From Streptomyces tendae (GTDB taxonomy: Bacteria > Actinomycetota > Actinomycetes > Streptomycetales > Streptomycetaceae): a stretch of 64,000 nucleotides of DNA. A model generated the notes under the pieces. The model ran no database searches, was not told where the DNA came from, and was given only the letters and a program-made list of their open reading frames with translations. This document shows positions 8,870 to 17,254 of this stretch, piece by piece. The stretch's first letter is position 1, and every line of letters starts with the position of its first letter. The position numbers were made by a program, and so were the translations under genes. The stretch lies in assembly GCF_008632955.1 (NCBI RefSeq), contig NZ_CP043959.1:496001-560000 (forward strand). The letters are read 5' to 3'.

Positions 8870-9748
8870 TCAGCGGGCCAGCAGGTCCCGGATCGCCGCC
8901 GCGACCTCGTCGGGCGCCTCCTCGGCCATGAAGTGGCCCGCCCGGGTCGGCCGGTGGTCCAGGTCCGGTGCCCAGGCCCGCCACACCTCGGCCGCGTCGT
9001 AACCCAGCCGCGCGCCCCAGTCCTGCTGGACCACCGTCACGGGCATGGCGAGCTGGGCCCCCGCGTCCAGGTCGGCCCGGTCGTGCGCGATGTCGATGCC
9101 CGCCGAGGCCCGGTAGTCCGCGACGATCGACGGCACCGCCGCCGCGCTCGCCCGCAGGTACTCGGCCCGCACCTCCCGCGGCAGCGCCGCCGGGTCGGCC
9201 GCCCACGCGTCGAGGAACGACCCGAAGAACGCGTCCGCGCTGCCCGCGATCATCGCCTCCGGCAGGCCGGGCGGCTGGGCCATGAGGAAGAGGTGGTAGC
9301 CGACGGCCGCCGAGACGCCGTGCAGGACGTTCCACATGTCGAGCGTCGGTACGACGTCGAGAATGCCCAGGTGGGTGACGGTGTCCGGGTGGTCGAGACC
9401 GGCCCGGAAGGCGACCAGGGCACCCCGGTCGTGGCCGACGAGGGCGAAGCGGTCGTGACCGAGCGCCGCCGCCACGGCGACGACGTCCGCCGCCATGGCG
9501 CGCTTGGCGTAGACGTCGGAGGTGTCGGCGGCGGGTTTGTCGCTGGCGCCGTAGCCCCGCAGGTCGGGGCAGATCACCGTGTGCTCGGCGGCCAGCCGCT
9601 CGGCGACGTGCCGCCACATCAGGTGCGTCTGGGGGAAGCCGTGCAGGAGCACGACCGGGCTGCCGCCGCCGCCGACGGCGGCGGCCAGTTCCACGCCGTC
9701 CGCGCCGGGCAGGCGGACGTGGTCGAAGCCGGGGAGGGAGAGTGTCAT
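8870..9748 (-). CDS. Alpha/beta hydrolase, haloacetate dehalogenase-like
   Basis: 292-residue alpha/beta-hydrolase. Oxyanion motif VVLLHGFPQTHLMWR is near residue 33. CPDLRGYGASDKP (about 60) and nucleophile elbow VGHDRGA (about 105) place Asp, not Ser, at the nucleophile position. That is characteristic of fluoroacetate/haloacetate dehalogenases and epoxide hydrolases. The catalytic His is in TRAGHFMAEEAPDEV near the C-terminus. Arg residues following the nucleophile support the haloacetate dehalogenase branch, but epoxide hydrolase activity is an alternative. It is divergent from the BTAD regulator gene, with a 111-base shared promoter region. Confidence 0.8.
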   Translation of the reverse strand: MTLSLPGFDHVRLPGADGVELAAAVGGGGSPVVLLHGFPQTHLMWRHVAERLAAEHTVICPDLRGYGASDKPAADTSDVYAKRAMAADVVAVAAALGHDRFALVGHDRGALVAFRAGLDHPDTVTHLGILDVVPTLDMWNVLHGVSAAVGYHLFLMAQPPGLPEAMIAGSADAFFGSFLDAWAADPAALPREVRAEYLRASAAAVPSIVADYRASAGIDIAHDRADLDAGAQLAMPVTVVQQDWGARLGYDAAEVWRAWAPDLDHRPTRAGHFMAEEAPDEVAAAIRDLLAR

Positions 9749-9859
9749 GGCGGGGCCGTCTTTCCTGGTGGGGCACTGACCCGGGAAGCGTCCGCCACCG
9801 CGATCAGCAGCCGATCAGTACGGCTGGGCCGGACCGGTCCCGGCCGCGAGGATGGGGGC

Positions 9860-11803
9860 ATGCGAATCGACGTGCTGGGTGCCGTACGGGCCTTCGGCGA
9901 CGACGGCGCCCCGGTCGCCCTGGGCGGGCCCCGCCACCGCGAGGTCCTGGCCCGGCTCGTCGCCGCCGGGGGCCGGATGGTCACCACCGGCACCCTCGTC
10001 GACGACCTGTGGGGCGACGAGCCGCCGCCCCGTGCCGTGGGCGCCCTGCGCACGTTCGTCGCCGCGCTGCGCCGGGCCCTCGAACCCGGCCGCACGCCCC
10101 GCACCCCGTCGCGCGTCCTGGTCACCGAAGGCCCCGGCTACGCCCTGCGCCTGCCGCGCGAGGACGTGGACGTCCACCGCTTCGAGGACGCCCTGGCCCG
10201 CGCCCGGCACACCCCCGGCGCGGTGACCGCACTCGGCGAGGCGCTCGCGGCCTGGCGCGGACCCGCCTACGCCGACGTGACCGGCGCCGCGTGGGCGGAG
10301 CGCGAGCGCGTACGGCTGGAGGAGCTGCGGGCGGAGGCGGTGGAACTGCGCGCCCGCGCCCTGCTCGACCGCGGCGAGGGCGCCGGCCTCGTCGCCGAGC
10401 TGGGCGACCATGCCGCCGCGCATCCGTGGCGCGAGCCCGCCTGGACGCTCCTCGCCCGCGCCCTGCACCGCGCGGACCGCCGGGCCGACGCCCTGGACAC
10501 CCTCCGCCGCGTCCGCGCGATGCTCGCCGACCGGCTCGGACTCGACCCCGGCGACGAGCTCCGCCGCCTGGAGACGGACATCCTGGGCGGCGTCGTACCG
10601 TCCGGCGCCACCGCCACCACCTGGACCGGTCCCGGTGTCCGGCTCGGCCCGCGCACCACCGTGGACCTGGCCCGCACCCTCGCCCTGGCGGGCGGCGACG
10701 CGCTGGTCCGCGCCCGGCACGACCGCCTCGCCGCCGTCCGGGCGGCGGAACGCACCGGCGACCTCGCCCTCACCGCGCGGATCATCGGCGCCTACGACGT
10801 GCCCGCGCTGTGGAGCCGGGCCGACGACCCCGCGCAGTCCCGGGAGGTCGTCGCGGCCGCCGAGCGGACCCTCGCCGCGCTCGGTCCCGACGGTCCCGCC
10901 GACCTGACCGCCCGCCTCCTGGCCACGGTCGCGGTCGAGAGCCGCAGCGCCGACGTGTCCGGGCCGGAACGGGAACGCGCGCGGGACGCGGCGCGGCGGG
11001 CCGAGGCGCAGGCCCGTGACCTGGGCGACCCCGCCCTGCTGGTGTTCGCCCTCAACGGGGTGTTCCTGCAGTCCTTCACCCGCCCCGGGGGCGCGGATGA
11101 ACGGGACGGCATCGGCGCCGAGATCCTCGGCCTGTCCACCCGGCACGGGCTGCCGGCCTTCGCCGTGCTCGGCCGGCTCGTACGGCTGCAGTCCGCCTCG
11201 GCCCTCGGCGACCTGGACGCCGCGCTCACGCACGCCGAGGAGGCCGAGCGGCTCGCCGCCACCACCGAGGCGCCCCTCGTCCCCGTCCTCACCCGCTGGT
11301 TCCGGGCCCGGGCCGCGGCCACCCGCAGCACCGAGCCGGGCGGACCGTCCGCCGCCACGGTCGCCGCGCGGTACCGGGACGCCGACGAGGTCCTGCGAAC
11401 GGCCGGGATGCCGGGGCTGCACCGCGGCCTGCTCCCGCTCGCCCTGCTGGGTCTGCGCCTGCAGCACGGCCGGCCCGCGCCCGCAGACCCCCGCCTCGAC
11501 TGGGGCCCGTACCGCCCCTGGGCGGAGCCCCTGCTCCTCCTCGACGCGGGCCGCACCGAGGAGGCCCGCGCCGCCCTCGCCGCGGCGCCCGCACCACCGC
11601 CCGACCACCTTCAGGAAGCCCTGTGGTGCCTCACCGCCCGAGCCGCGGCCCGCCTCGGCGACCGCACCGTCGCGGCCCGGGCCGCCGCGGCCCTCGCGCC
11701 CGCCCGCCCGGAACACGCGGGCGCCGCCTCCGGTCTGCTCACCCTGGGCCCGGTGACGTCCTACCTGGCCGAGGCGCGGGACTGCGCGGGACCACCAGCC
11801 TGA
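9860..11803 (+). CDS. BTAD-domain (AfsR/SARP-like) transcriptional regulator
   Basis: 647-residue regulator. Residues 1-95 form an OmpR-type winged helix (MRIDVLGAVRAFGDDGAPVALGG opening split as the usual first strand; RVLVTEGPGYALRLP wing), and about 97-250 form the BTAD domain (DVHRFEDALARAR ... LARALHRADRRADALDTLRR). The remaining 400 residues are Ala/Arg-rich helical repeats resembling TPR arrays. There is no NB-ARC P-loop between them, so it is not a full AfsR. The ATG at 9860 matches the start of the winged helix. Such proteins activate secondary-metabolism or local genes; the divergent hydrolase gene is the obvious candidate target, but no biosynthetic cluster is present nearby. Confidence 0.8.
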   Translation: MRIDVLGAVRAFGDDGAPVALGGPRHREVLARLVAAGGRMVTTGTLVDDLWGDEPPPRAVGALRTFVAALRRALEPGRTPRTPSRVLVTEGPGYALRLPREDVDVHRFEDALARARHTPGAVTALGEALAAWRGPAYADVTGAAWAERERVRLEELRAEAVELRARALLDRGEGAGLVAELGDHAAAHPWREPAWTLLARALHRADRRADALDTLRRVRAMLADRLGLDPGDELRRLETDILGGVVPSGATATTWTGPGVRLGPRTTVDLARTLALAGGDALVRARHDRLAAVRAAERTGDLALTARIIGAYDVPALWSRADDPAQSREVVAAAERTLAALGPDGPADLTARLLATVAVESRSADVSGPERERARDAARRAEAQARDLGDPALLVFALNGVFLQSFTRPGGADERDGIGAEILGLSTRHGLPAFAVLGRLVRLQSASALGDLDAALTHAEEAERLAATTEAPLVPVLTRWFRARAAATRSTEPGGPSAATVAARYRDADEVLRTAGMPGLHRGLLPLALLGLRLQHGRPAPADPRLDWGPYRPWAEPLLLLDAGRTEEARAALAAAPAPPPDHLQEALWCLTARAAARLGDRTVAARAAAALAPARPEHAGAASGLLTLGPVTSYLAEARDCAGPPA

Positions 11804-11852
11804 CCCGCTCCACGACCGCTCACCCGACGGGGGGCGGCCGGCCAGGCCCTCG

Positions 11853-12308
11853 TCAGGGCGTACGGGTGGCCCGGGTGGACTCCAGCACCGAGGTCAGGAA
11901 GCGGCGCACCGTGGCCAGTTCGCCCGCGTCGAAGTCGTCCGAGGCCGCCACCACCTCGTCGATCACCGGACCGAAGAAGGCCCACCCGAGCCGGGTGGCC
12001 TTCTCCTCCACCTCCAGCAGCACGCGCCGGCGATCGACGGTGTCCCTGCTGCGCCGGACCAGTTCCAGCCGTTCCAGGCGGTCCACCAGCGCCGTGGTCC
12101 CCGCCGAGTTGAGGCGCAGCTGCTCGCCGAGCCACCCGGGCGTGGCCCGGGTGCCGGACCGTGCCGCGTCCAGCAGGTGGATCAGGGCGCGCACATCGGT
12201 GGGATGCAGACCGTGGCGCGCGGCGAACTCGGCCCCCAGCAGGTCGAATTCCACGGTCACCGCCCGCAGCAGATGCACCAGTTCCATGGCCGGGTCCCGC
12301 TCGTCCAT
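11853..12308 (-). CDS. MarR family transcriptional regulator
   Basis: 151-residue winged-helix repressor. DNA-binding residues are GTTALVDRLERLELVRRSRD with wing DTVDRRRVLLEV. The helix before it (ATPGWLGEQLRLNSAG) and the C-terminal dimerisation helices are intact. ATG at 12308 preferred over GTG 12314 because GGGAG lies five to six bases upstream of it. It is divergent from an alpha/beta hydrolase gene; the 67-base gap contains a palindrome of the classic MarR type (12332-12354). Autoregulation and control of the hydrolase are inferred. Confidence 0.85.
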   Translation of the reverse strand: MDERDPAMELVHLLRAVTVEFDLLGAEFAARHGLHPTDVRALIHLLDAARSGTRATPGWLGEQLRLNSAGTTALVDRLERLELVRRSRDTVDRRRVLLEVEEKATRLGWAFFGPVIDEVVAASDDFDAGELATVRRFLTSVLESTRATRTP

Positions 12309-12331
12309 GCGCACTCCCTCGAAACCGTCCT

Positions 12332-12354
12332 ATTATCTCGCTGAACGAGATTAT
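12332..12354. promoter_or_regulatory. MarR-type operator between divergent genes
   Basis: Arms ATTATCTCG and CGAGATTAT flank CTGAA; eight of nine arm positions are complementary. It is centred between the MarR start (12308) and the hydrolase start (12376), where it can repress both promoters. The TCTCG-N5-CGAGA core is a common MarR-family site. Confidence 0.6.
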
Positions 12355-12375
12355 CGCCGAGCGAGGGGTATCTCC

Positions 12376-13218
12376 ATGTCCGTCCAGTCCGCACCGTCTT
12401 CGGCCTTCGACCGCGCCTACGGGCAACTCCGCGCCCGCTGGCCCGAGTCGACCGAGGAACGCGACGTGGAGACCCCGTACGGGCCCACCCGGGTCCACAT
12501 CCACGGTCCGGCGGACGGCAGTCCTCTGGTGCTGCTGCCGGGCGGCTCCGCCACCGGCCTGGTCTGGTTCGCCAACGCCCCGGCCCTCGGCCGCCGCCAC
12601 CGGCTGTACGCGGTGGATCTGCTGGGTGACGCCGGCCGCACCGAACGCCGGGGCGCGCCCCTGAAGGGCGCCGACGACCTGACGGCCTGGCTGGACGCGC
12701 TGCTCGACGGGCTGGGGCTGACCCGCACGCACCTGTGCGGTCACTCCTACGGCGCCTGGCTGGCCGCCACGTACGCGGTGCGCGCGCCGCAGCGGGTCGA
12801 CCGGCTCGCCCTCGTGGACCCCACCCAGGTGTTCGCCGGGTTCCGGCCCGGCTACCTGCTGCGCGCGCTGCCCTCGCTGATCCGTCCGAGCGAGGCCCGG
12901 GCCCGCGCGTTCCTGTCCTGGGAAACGGCGGGCGTCCACCCGGACGAGACCTGGCAGCACCTCTACGCGCTGGCCACCACCGCCCCCGGCCGCAAGCTGA
13001 TCGCCGGCCGCCGCCCCCGGACCGCCGAACTCGCCATGCCGGTCCTTGTCCTGCTCGCCGAGAACAGCCGCGCACACCGCGCCGCCGAGGTCGCGGACAA
13101 GGCCCGCCGGGCCCTGCCCCAGGCTCAGGTGACGGTGCTCTCCGGAGCCACCCACCACTCGCTCCCCCTCGCCGGCCCGGAGGAGCTGAACGGCCAGCTG
13201 ACGCGCTTTCTGGGCTGA
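12376..13218 (+). CDS. Alpha/beta hydrolase
   Basis: 280-residue serine hydrolase of the alpha/beta-hydrolase fold. Oxyanion region LVLLPGGSATGLVWF near residue 55. Nucleophile elbow CGHSYGAW near residue 120 has Ser, so this is an esterase/lipase-type enzyme rather than a dehalogenase. The acid is probably in VLVLLAENSRAH and the His in SGATHHSLPLAGP. ATG at 12376 is preceded by GAGGGG. Placed divergently from a MarR repressor with a shared operator, it is probably induced by the compound it hydrolyses. Substrate unknown. Confidence 0.8.
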   Translation: MSVQSAPSSAFDRAYGQLRARWPESTEERDVETPYGPTRVHIHGPADGSPLVLLPGGSATGLVWFANAPALGRRHRLYAVDLLGDAGRTERRGAPLKGADDLTAWLDALLDGLGLTRTHLCGHSYGAWLAATYAVRAPQRVDRLALVDPTQVFAGFRPGYLLRALPSLIRPSEARARAFLSWETAGVHPDETWQHLYALATTAPGRKLIAGRRPRTAELAMPVLVLLAENSRAHRAAEVADKARRALPQAQVTVLSGATHHSLPLAGPEELNGQLTRFLG

Positions 13219-13273
13219 AATAATACAATTAGGCCAACAGGGGACAGTTAGACCTCTTGAGGAGGAATGTCCG

Positions 13274-13705
13274 ATGGCCGAGAACACCGGTGTAAGGCAC
13301 AGCGGCGCTCCCGCTGATCGTGGCAGGACGACGGTCGCCGACGTGGTGGTGGCGAAGATCGCAGGAATGGCGGCACGGGACGTGCCCGGTGTCCATGACC
13401 TGGGCAGTGGCTTCGCCCGCTCCATGGGATCCGTGAGGGAGCGGATGCCCGGTGCCGGCAGCGGCAAGTCCGTCACCCGCGGGGTCGATGTCGAGGTGGG
13501 AGAACTGCAGGCGGCCATCGAACTGGGGATCGTGGTCGAGTACGGCTTCTCGATCACGGACCTCGCCGGTGAGGTGAGGGAAAGCGTGATCTCCGCGGTG
13601 GAACGGATGGCGGGCAGGGAAGTCGTCGAAGTCAACATCACGGTCGGTGACGTGAAGCTCCCTGACGAGGAGGACGAAGGGGAGGAGCAGCAGCGGATCC
13701 GGTAG
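13274..13705 (+). CDS. Asp23/Gls24 family envelope stress protein
   Basis: 143-residue Asp23 (alkaline shock protein 23) family protein, a membrane-associated cytoplasmic protein linked to envelope stress in Gram-positives. The family pattern is clear: VADVVVAKIAGMAARDVPGV, then GVDVEVGELQAAIELGIVVE, and VISAVERMAGREVVEVNITV near the C-terminus. It has an acidic end DEEDEGEEQQRIR. A strong GGAGGA site precedes the ATG. Two short membrane-protein genes follow in the same direction, as in other Asp23 loci where small membrane partners anchor it. Confidence 0.85.
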   Translation: MAENTGVRHSGAPADRGRTTVADVVVAKIAGMAARDVPGVHDLGSGFARSMGSVRERMPGAGSGKSVTRGVDVEVGELQAAIELGIVVEYGFSITDLAGEVRESVISAVERMAGREVVEVNITVGDVKLPDEEDEGEEQQRIR

Positions 13706-13743
13706 CGGGGGCGCAACGGGCAGAGTGAAGGAAGGGACGCGTG

Positions 13744-13977
13744 ATGAGCAGGGCCGAGGTGGGTCTGATGGCCGGAATGGCGCTGGGATTCGCCGCGTAT
13801 TTCGGTAATGGCTGGGCGTTCCTGCTGGTGCTCGCGCTGGGCGTCGCCGGTCTCGTGGTCGGGCGGTTCACGCAAGGTGATCTCGGACCGGGCGACTTCG
13901 TCCGCCGCCGGGACCGGGAGGAACGGATCCGCGACGACCGTCGACGGGCTCGGGTTCGCGGAGACCGGCGGCAGTGA
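13744..13977 (+). CDS. Small membrane protein, DUF2273-like
   Basis: 77-residue protein with two adjoining hydrophobic segments (about residues 6-40: GLMAGMALGFAAYFG and WAFLLVLALGVAGLVVG) followed by a strongly charged tail FVRRRDREERIRDDRRRARV. Size, topology and position after an Asp23 gene match DUF2273-type partners that accompany Asp23 proteins. ATG 13744 is chosen because GAAGGAAGGG lies just upstream; the preceding in-frame GTG at 13741 is adjacent. The gene after it starts near its stop. Probably anchors Asp23 to the membrane. Confidence 0.7.
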   Translation: MSRAEVGLMAGMALGFAAYFGNGWAFLLVLALGVAGLVVGRFTQGDLGPGDFVRRRDREERIRDDRRRARVRGDRRQ

Positions 13978-13994
13978 CCGGGTGGGAGGCCGCC

Positions 13995-14165
13995 ATGGTC
14001 CTCTTCCTGATGCTGCTCGTCGCCGGGATCGCTCTGATCGTCATCGGCGCGACCGTCGGCGGCACGCTTCGTCTGATGTCCGCCGGCGTGCTGCTCCTTC
14101 TCGTCGATCTGCTCTACCTGGCAGCACGCTCCCTGTGGCGCTCCCCTCGGCGCCACACCCGTTGA
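13995..14165 (+). CDS. Small two-helix membrane protein in the Asp23 cluster
   Basis: 56 residues, almost entirely two hydrophobic helices: MVLFLMLLVAGIALIVIG and a RLMSAGVLLLLVDLLYLAAR helix, with a short basic tail RSLWRSPRRHTR. ATG 13995 has GGGAGG five bases upstream. An alternative GTG at 13974 overlaps the previous stop (GTGA) and would add seven residues. It is the third gene of the Asp23 unit. Its last 52 bases overlap the 3' end of the convergent STAS gene. No family recognised. Confidence 0.6.
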   Translation: MVLFLMLLVAGIALIVIGATVGGTLRLMSAGVLLLLVDLLYLAARSLWRSPRRHTR

Positions 14166-14500
14166 GGCCGTGCCCCTCCCGGCCTCGTCTCACGGAGCAG
14201 GCGGTCGAAGCCCGTGTCCGTGAGCAGTCGTTCGGTCTGCGCGGAGGGGTGGTACAGCCGCAGGGTCGCGTGGTTCCGCGCCGCGTGCCGTGACACGTCG
14301 AGGAACACGCGCAGGCCGCTTCCGTCACAGCGGTCGACGGTGGTCAGATCGACGTCGATGACGGTGATGCCGTCGTGCAGACACCGCTCCAGAGCGGTGC
14401 GCACCTTGGGCGCGGTGGCGGGGTCGATCACACCCGCCAGGGTGACCAGTGCCCTCCCGCCCCGGTCGTGCCGGTAGATGTTCAGCCGCGGAAGAGTCAT
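14114..14500 (-). CDS. STAS-domain anti-sigma factor antagonist
   Basis: 128-residue single STAS domain, as in SpoIIAA/RsbV/BldG proteins that free a sigma factor when dephosphorylated. The phospho-site motif VDRCDGSGLRVFL puts the acceptor Ser at residue 61. Beta-strand opening YRHDRGGRALVTLAGVIDPATA is typical. ATG 14500 has GAGG four bases upstream. A 12-base gap separates it from the upstream DUF5994 gene on the same strand, so they are probably one operon. No cognate anti-sigma kinase is in the window. The Asp23 unit opposite suggests a stress regulon, which is inference. Confidence 0.85.
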   Translation of the reverse strand: MTLPRLNIYRHDRGGRALVTLAGVIDPATAPKVRTALERCLHDGITVIDVDLTTVDRCDGSGLRVFLDVSRHAARNHATLRLYHPSAQTERLLTDTGFDRLLRETRPGGARPQRVWRRGERHRERAAR

Positions 14501-14511
14501 GACGCCTCGAT

Positions 14512-15180
14512 TCAGGTGCGCAGGTCCTTGTCTTCGGATACTTCGGTCCACGCGCGGCCCGGCACGGCGTCCAAGGCGGTCACCTCAGCCACCGCGACCA
14601 GCCGGCTCGGCGGCTTCGGCGTACCGTCCTGTCGGGGTACGGACGCGGGCACCCCGGAGGCGCCGCCCTCGTACTCCCACGCCTCGTCCGGGTTCAGTGT
14701 CCGGTCGGTGGCGGGGACGACGGGCCGGGCCGCGTCCGCGGCGATCAGCGCGCTCGCGGTCAGATGCGGGCCGTCACGGCCGGACGCGGCCGCCATCAGG
14801 CGGGCCGCCGACTTCGCCCCGGTCTCGGGCGGGACGACCAGGAGATCCCAGCGCCCGGTGCCGTACGAGAGCAGCAGCAGCTTGTGCGGGTCGATCTCCG
14901 GGGTGAACCAGCCGGCCTTGACGATGTGCCCGTCCACGGGGATCTTGCGCGGGATGACCGGCCAGTGCTCGGGGTTGACGGCGATGCGGGTGATGCGGCC
15001 CCACAGGGGGTCCAACACCTCCATGAGCGCCGTCAGTTCGCCCGCCAGGTCCCGGGAACGGGGCCACCAGGCTCCGTCCAGAAGCCCGCGGGGGGCGCCG
15101 TCGTTCTTCAGGGCCACCCGCGCGGCCGGGGCTGCGACGGGCTCGGGGTGTGGCGCGGTGGGGTGCGAGGTCGCCGACAT
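14512..15180 (-). CDS. DUF5994 family protein
   Basis: 222-residue protein with the hallmark blocks of DUF5994: GLLDGAWWPRSRDLAGEL near residue 32, WGRITRIAVNPEHWPVIPRK near 60, and GWFTPEIDPHKLLLLSYG followed by RWDLLVVPPETGAKSAARLM. No membrane segment or catalytic motif is evident; function unknown. The start at ATG 15180 sits before a variable Pro/Ala-rich N-terminus. Operon with the STAS gene downstream. DUF5994 genes are often near stress-sigma regulators in Streptomyces (recollection, not shown here). Confidence 0.75.
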   Translation of the reverse strand: MSATSHPTAPHPEPVAAPAARVALKNDGAPRGLLDGAWWPRSRDLAGELTALMEVLDPLWGRITRIAVNPEHWPVIPRKIPVDGHIVKAGWFTPEIDPHKLLLLSYGTGRWDLLVVPPETGAKSAARLMAAASGRDGPHLTASALIAADAARPVVPATDRTLNPDEAWEYEGGASGVPASVPRQDGTPKPPSRLVAVAEVTALDAVPGRAWTEVSEDKDLRT

Positions 15181-15716
15181 GACGCGGACCCGTCTCCGGG
15201 CCGCCTCTGTGGCGGACCGGGGTTCGTCTCTCACCGAGGACGACCCGGCGTGGAAGCCGGTGTGCGAGATGCCCTCGGTACTGCCCACGCTACTCCGCGT
15301 TTCCCGGCGGCGAGGCGCAGTGGCCGCCTGGATGTGGAATAGCTGCCGCGCGACGACATCGGACGGAGGCGGGGCACGCCGGGTGGCGTCACCCCAAGGG
15401 CCCGCGCCCGCCCCATCCGGCGGTAAGCCTTGCGTGCCGCACACGCCGCTCCTCGCCTCGACCCATGCGCGTCAAGAGGGCCGCGGCGTGACGTCCGGGC
15501 TCAGCGCGTGGCCGCCGGCATCGGGACGGTCCTCAACCGCTGACCTGCCACACGCCTCCGAACCTGATGGCAGGTCGCGACCTCGCGCCGGAGCGCACCG
15601 AGGGGAGCCCATGGCGTGACTGGGCGTTCCGGTCGGTCAACAACCAGGTCACGCGCGGAAGCCGCAGCCACGGTCTTCCGTCCTGCTCCAGGACGCTCCC
15701 GCCCCTCCGTCCCGGG
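15181..15716. other. Gene-free stretch between DUF5994 and TetR genes
   Basis: About 535 bases with no reading frame I can support on either strand. It must hold the promoter of the DUF5994-STAS unit. No clear sigma-B-type promoter or strong hairpin was found by eye. Confidence 0.5.
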
Positions 15717-16316
15717 TCAGGGAGCGAAAGCTCGGAGTGTCGCGTCAACGAGCGAATCCGCGTACGCGGTCGTCAGTGGACCGCTGCGGTGCAGCCACCT
15801 CAGGAAGAGCGGCGCGTAGAGCATTTCGAGGGCCAGGTCGAGGTCTGCGTCGGAGGCGAGCTGGCCCGCCTTCTGGGCGCTGCGCAGGCGTGCCTTCTTC
15901 GCCTCGTCCAGCGGCCCGGCCAGCTTCTCGCGGTACTCGGCCGCCAGTGTGGGGTCGTTGGTGAGCTCGGTGTTGACAGCGCGGATCAGCTTGTCGAAGG
16001 ACGGGTCGGCGAACTCCTCGACCGTGGCGCGCATGACGAGCACCAGGTCGGCTCGGAGGTCACCGGTGTCGGGCAGGGTGACCGACTGCCCGTCCGCGTC
16101 CTCACTCAGGGCCAGAAGGGCGGCGACGACGACCGCGCTTTTCGACGGCCACCGCCGATAGATCGTCTGCTTGCCCACGCCGGCGCGGGCGGCGATGGCT
16201 TCGACCGTGACCTTCTCGTACGTCTCTTCGGTGACGAGGGCTCGGGCAGCCGCGAGGATCGCCTGCCGGGACCGTTCCTTGCGCCGGGAGTGGTCCGGCC
16301 CTTTCTCCCTGGACAT
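15717..16316 (-). CDS. TetR family transcriptional regulator
   Basis: 199-residue repressor. N-terminal helix-turn-helix: TVEAIAARAGVGKQTIYRRWPSK (written here as the AGVGKQTIYRRWPSK core) near residues 40-60. The C-terminal ligand domain resembles the TetR_C_16/AefR-like group (VRAVNTELTNDPTLAAEYRE-type segment, FLRWLHRSGPLTTAYADSLV). It is divergent from an SDR oxidoreductase with a 116-base gap containing a strong palindrome and a partial copy. Autoregulation and repression of the SDR gene are inferred; inducer unknown. Confidence 0.9.
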   Translation of the reverse strand: MSREKGPDHSRRKERSRQAILAAARALVTEETYEKVTVEAIAARAGVGKQTIYRRWPSKSAVVVAALLALSEDADGQSVTLPDTGDLRADLVLVMRATVEEFADPSFDKLIRAVNTELTNDPTLAAEYREKLAGPLDEAKKARLRSAQKAGQLASDADLDLALEMLYAPLFLRWLHRSGPLTTAYADSLVDATLRAFAP

Positions 16317-16338
16317 GCGTCCAGCCTACCCGGGAAAG

Positions 16339-16411
16339 AAAACGAGACGGGCCGTATTGATGTGACCGCCCCGATGTCCTACCCTCAAAACGAACCGAGA
16401 CGGCTCGTTTT
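16339..16411. promoter_or_regulatory. TetR operator plus half-site
   Basis: Main palindrome at 16387-16411: arms AAAACGAACCG and CGGCTCGTTTT around AGA, ten of eleven positions complementary. A related half-site AAAACGAGACGG lies at 16339-16350, nearer the TetR start. The main site is 22 bases before the SDR ATG. This fits a TetR dimer repressing both genes. Confidence 0.65.
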
Positions 16412-16432
16412 GTTTACTTGGAGCGGCGCATC

Positions 16433-17254
16433 ATGACGGACACAAGGGTCTGGCTCATCACTGGCGCCTCCCGCGGCCTGGGACGCGCGTTCACCGAGGC
16501 CGCTCTGGCGGGCGGCGACCGCGTGGTGGCCGCCGCCCGCAACGTCGGGCCCCTGGAGGAACTGGCGAAGGTGTACCCCGACCACCTGGTCCCGCTGCCC
16601 TTGGACGTCGCCGACCGCCGGGTGGTGTTCGACGCGGTGGCGCGGGCGGTGGCCGCCTTCGGCAGGCTGGACGTCGTCGTCAACAACGCGGGCGCGATGC
16701 TCTACGGCATGGTGGAGGAGGCCACGGAGGAGCAGATCCGGGCACACATGGATGTGAACTTCTTCGGCGCCGTGTGGGTGGCTCAGGCGGTCCTTCCCTA
16801 CCTGCGTGCCCAGGGTGGGGGGCGGCTTCTCCAGGTCACCTCGATGGGTAGCGGCGGCGGCATGGCCACCGTCGGCTACTACGGTGCGGGCAAGGCAGCA
16901 CTGGACTCCGTGAGCGAGGCCCTTGCGATGGAGGTCGAAGGGTTCGGCATCAAGGTCACCATCGTGCAGATGGGCGGCTACAACACCGGCTTGTTCACCG
17001 CCGGCACCACGAACACCGAATCCCTGGCGCACTATCAGCCCCTGCGCACCGAGATGGAGGCGATGTGGGGCGATGCCGTCGCGCCGGAGCCGGACACCGC
17101 GGCCCCGGTGATCATGAAGCTGGCCACACTGCCGGATCCTCCCCGGCGGCTGATTGTCGGCAGCCAGTCCTTCGATCACGTCTTGGAGATGGACCGAGCC
17201 CAAGCGGATCTGTACCGGTCCTGGGAGCACCTCAGCCGTCTCGCGCCAGGCTGA
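16433..17254 (+). CDS. Short-chain dehydrogenase/reductase (SDR)
   Basis: 273-residue classical SDR using NAD(P)H. Cofactor motif TGASRGLGRAF at residues 10-20; ADR/AARN after strand 2 suggests NADPH preference. NNAG at about 85 and catalytic YYGAGK (Tyr-x3-Lys) near 150 with upstream Ser in VTSMGS. The C-terminus resembles the oxidoreductases often called 'SDR family NAD(P)-dependent' with the QMGGYNTGLFT loop. ATG 16433 follows GGAG. Expression is probably controlled by the divergent TetR. Substrate not evident. Confidence 0.85.
   Translation: MTDTRVWLITGASRGLGRAFTEAALAGGDRVVAAARNVGPLEELAKVYPDHLVPLPLDVADRRVVFDAVARAVAAFGRLDVVVNNAGAMLYGMVEEATEEQIRAHMDVNFFGAVWVAQAVLPYLRAQGGGRLLQVTSMGSGGGMATVGYYGAGKAALDSVSEALAMEVEGFGIKVTIVQMGGYNTGLFTAGTTNTESLAHYQPLRTEMEAMWGDAVAPEPDTAAPVIMKLATLPDPPRRLIVGSQSFDHVLEMDRAQADLYRSWEHLSRLAPG

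Noticed and set aside
15533..15748. 71-codon minus-strand frame overlapping the TetR gene end
   Set aside because: Arg/Ser-rich composition typical of an off-frame reading; no ribosome site.
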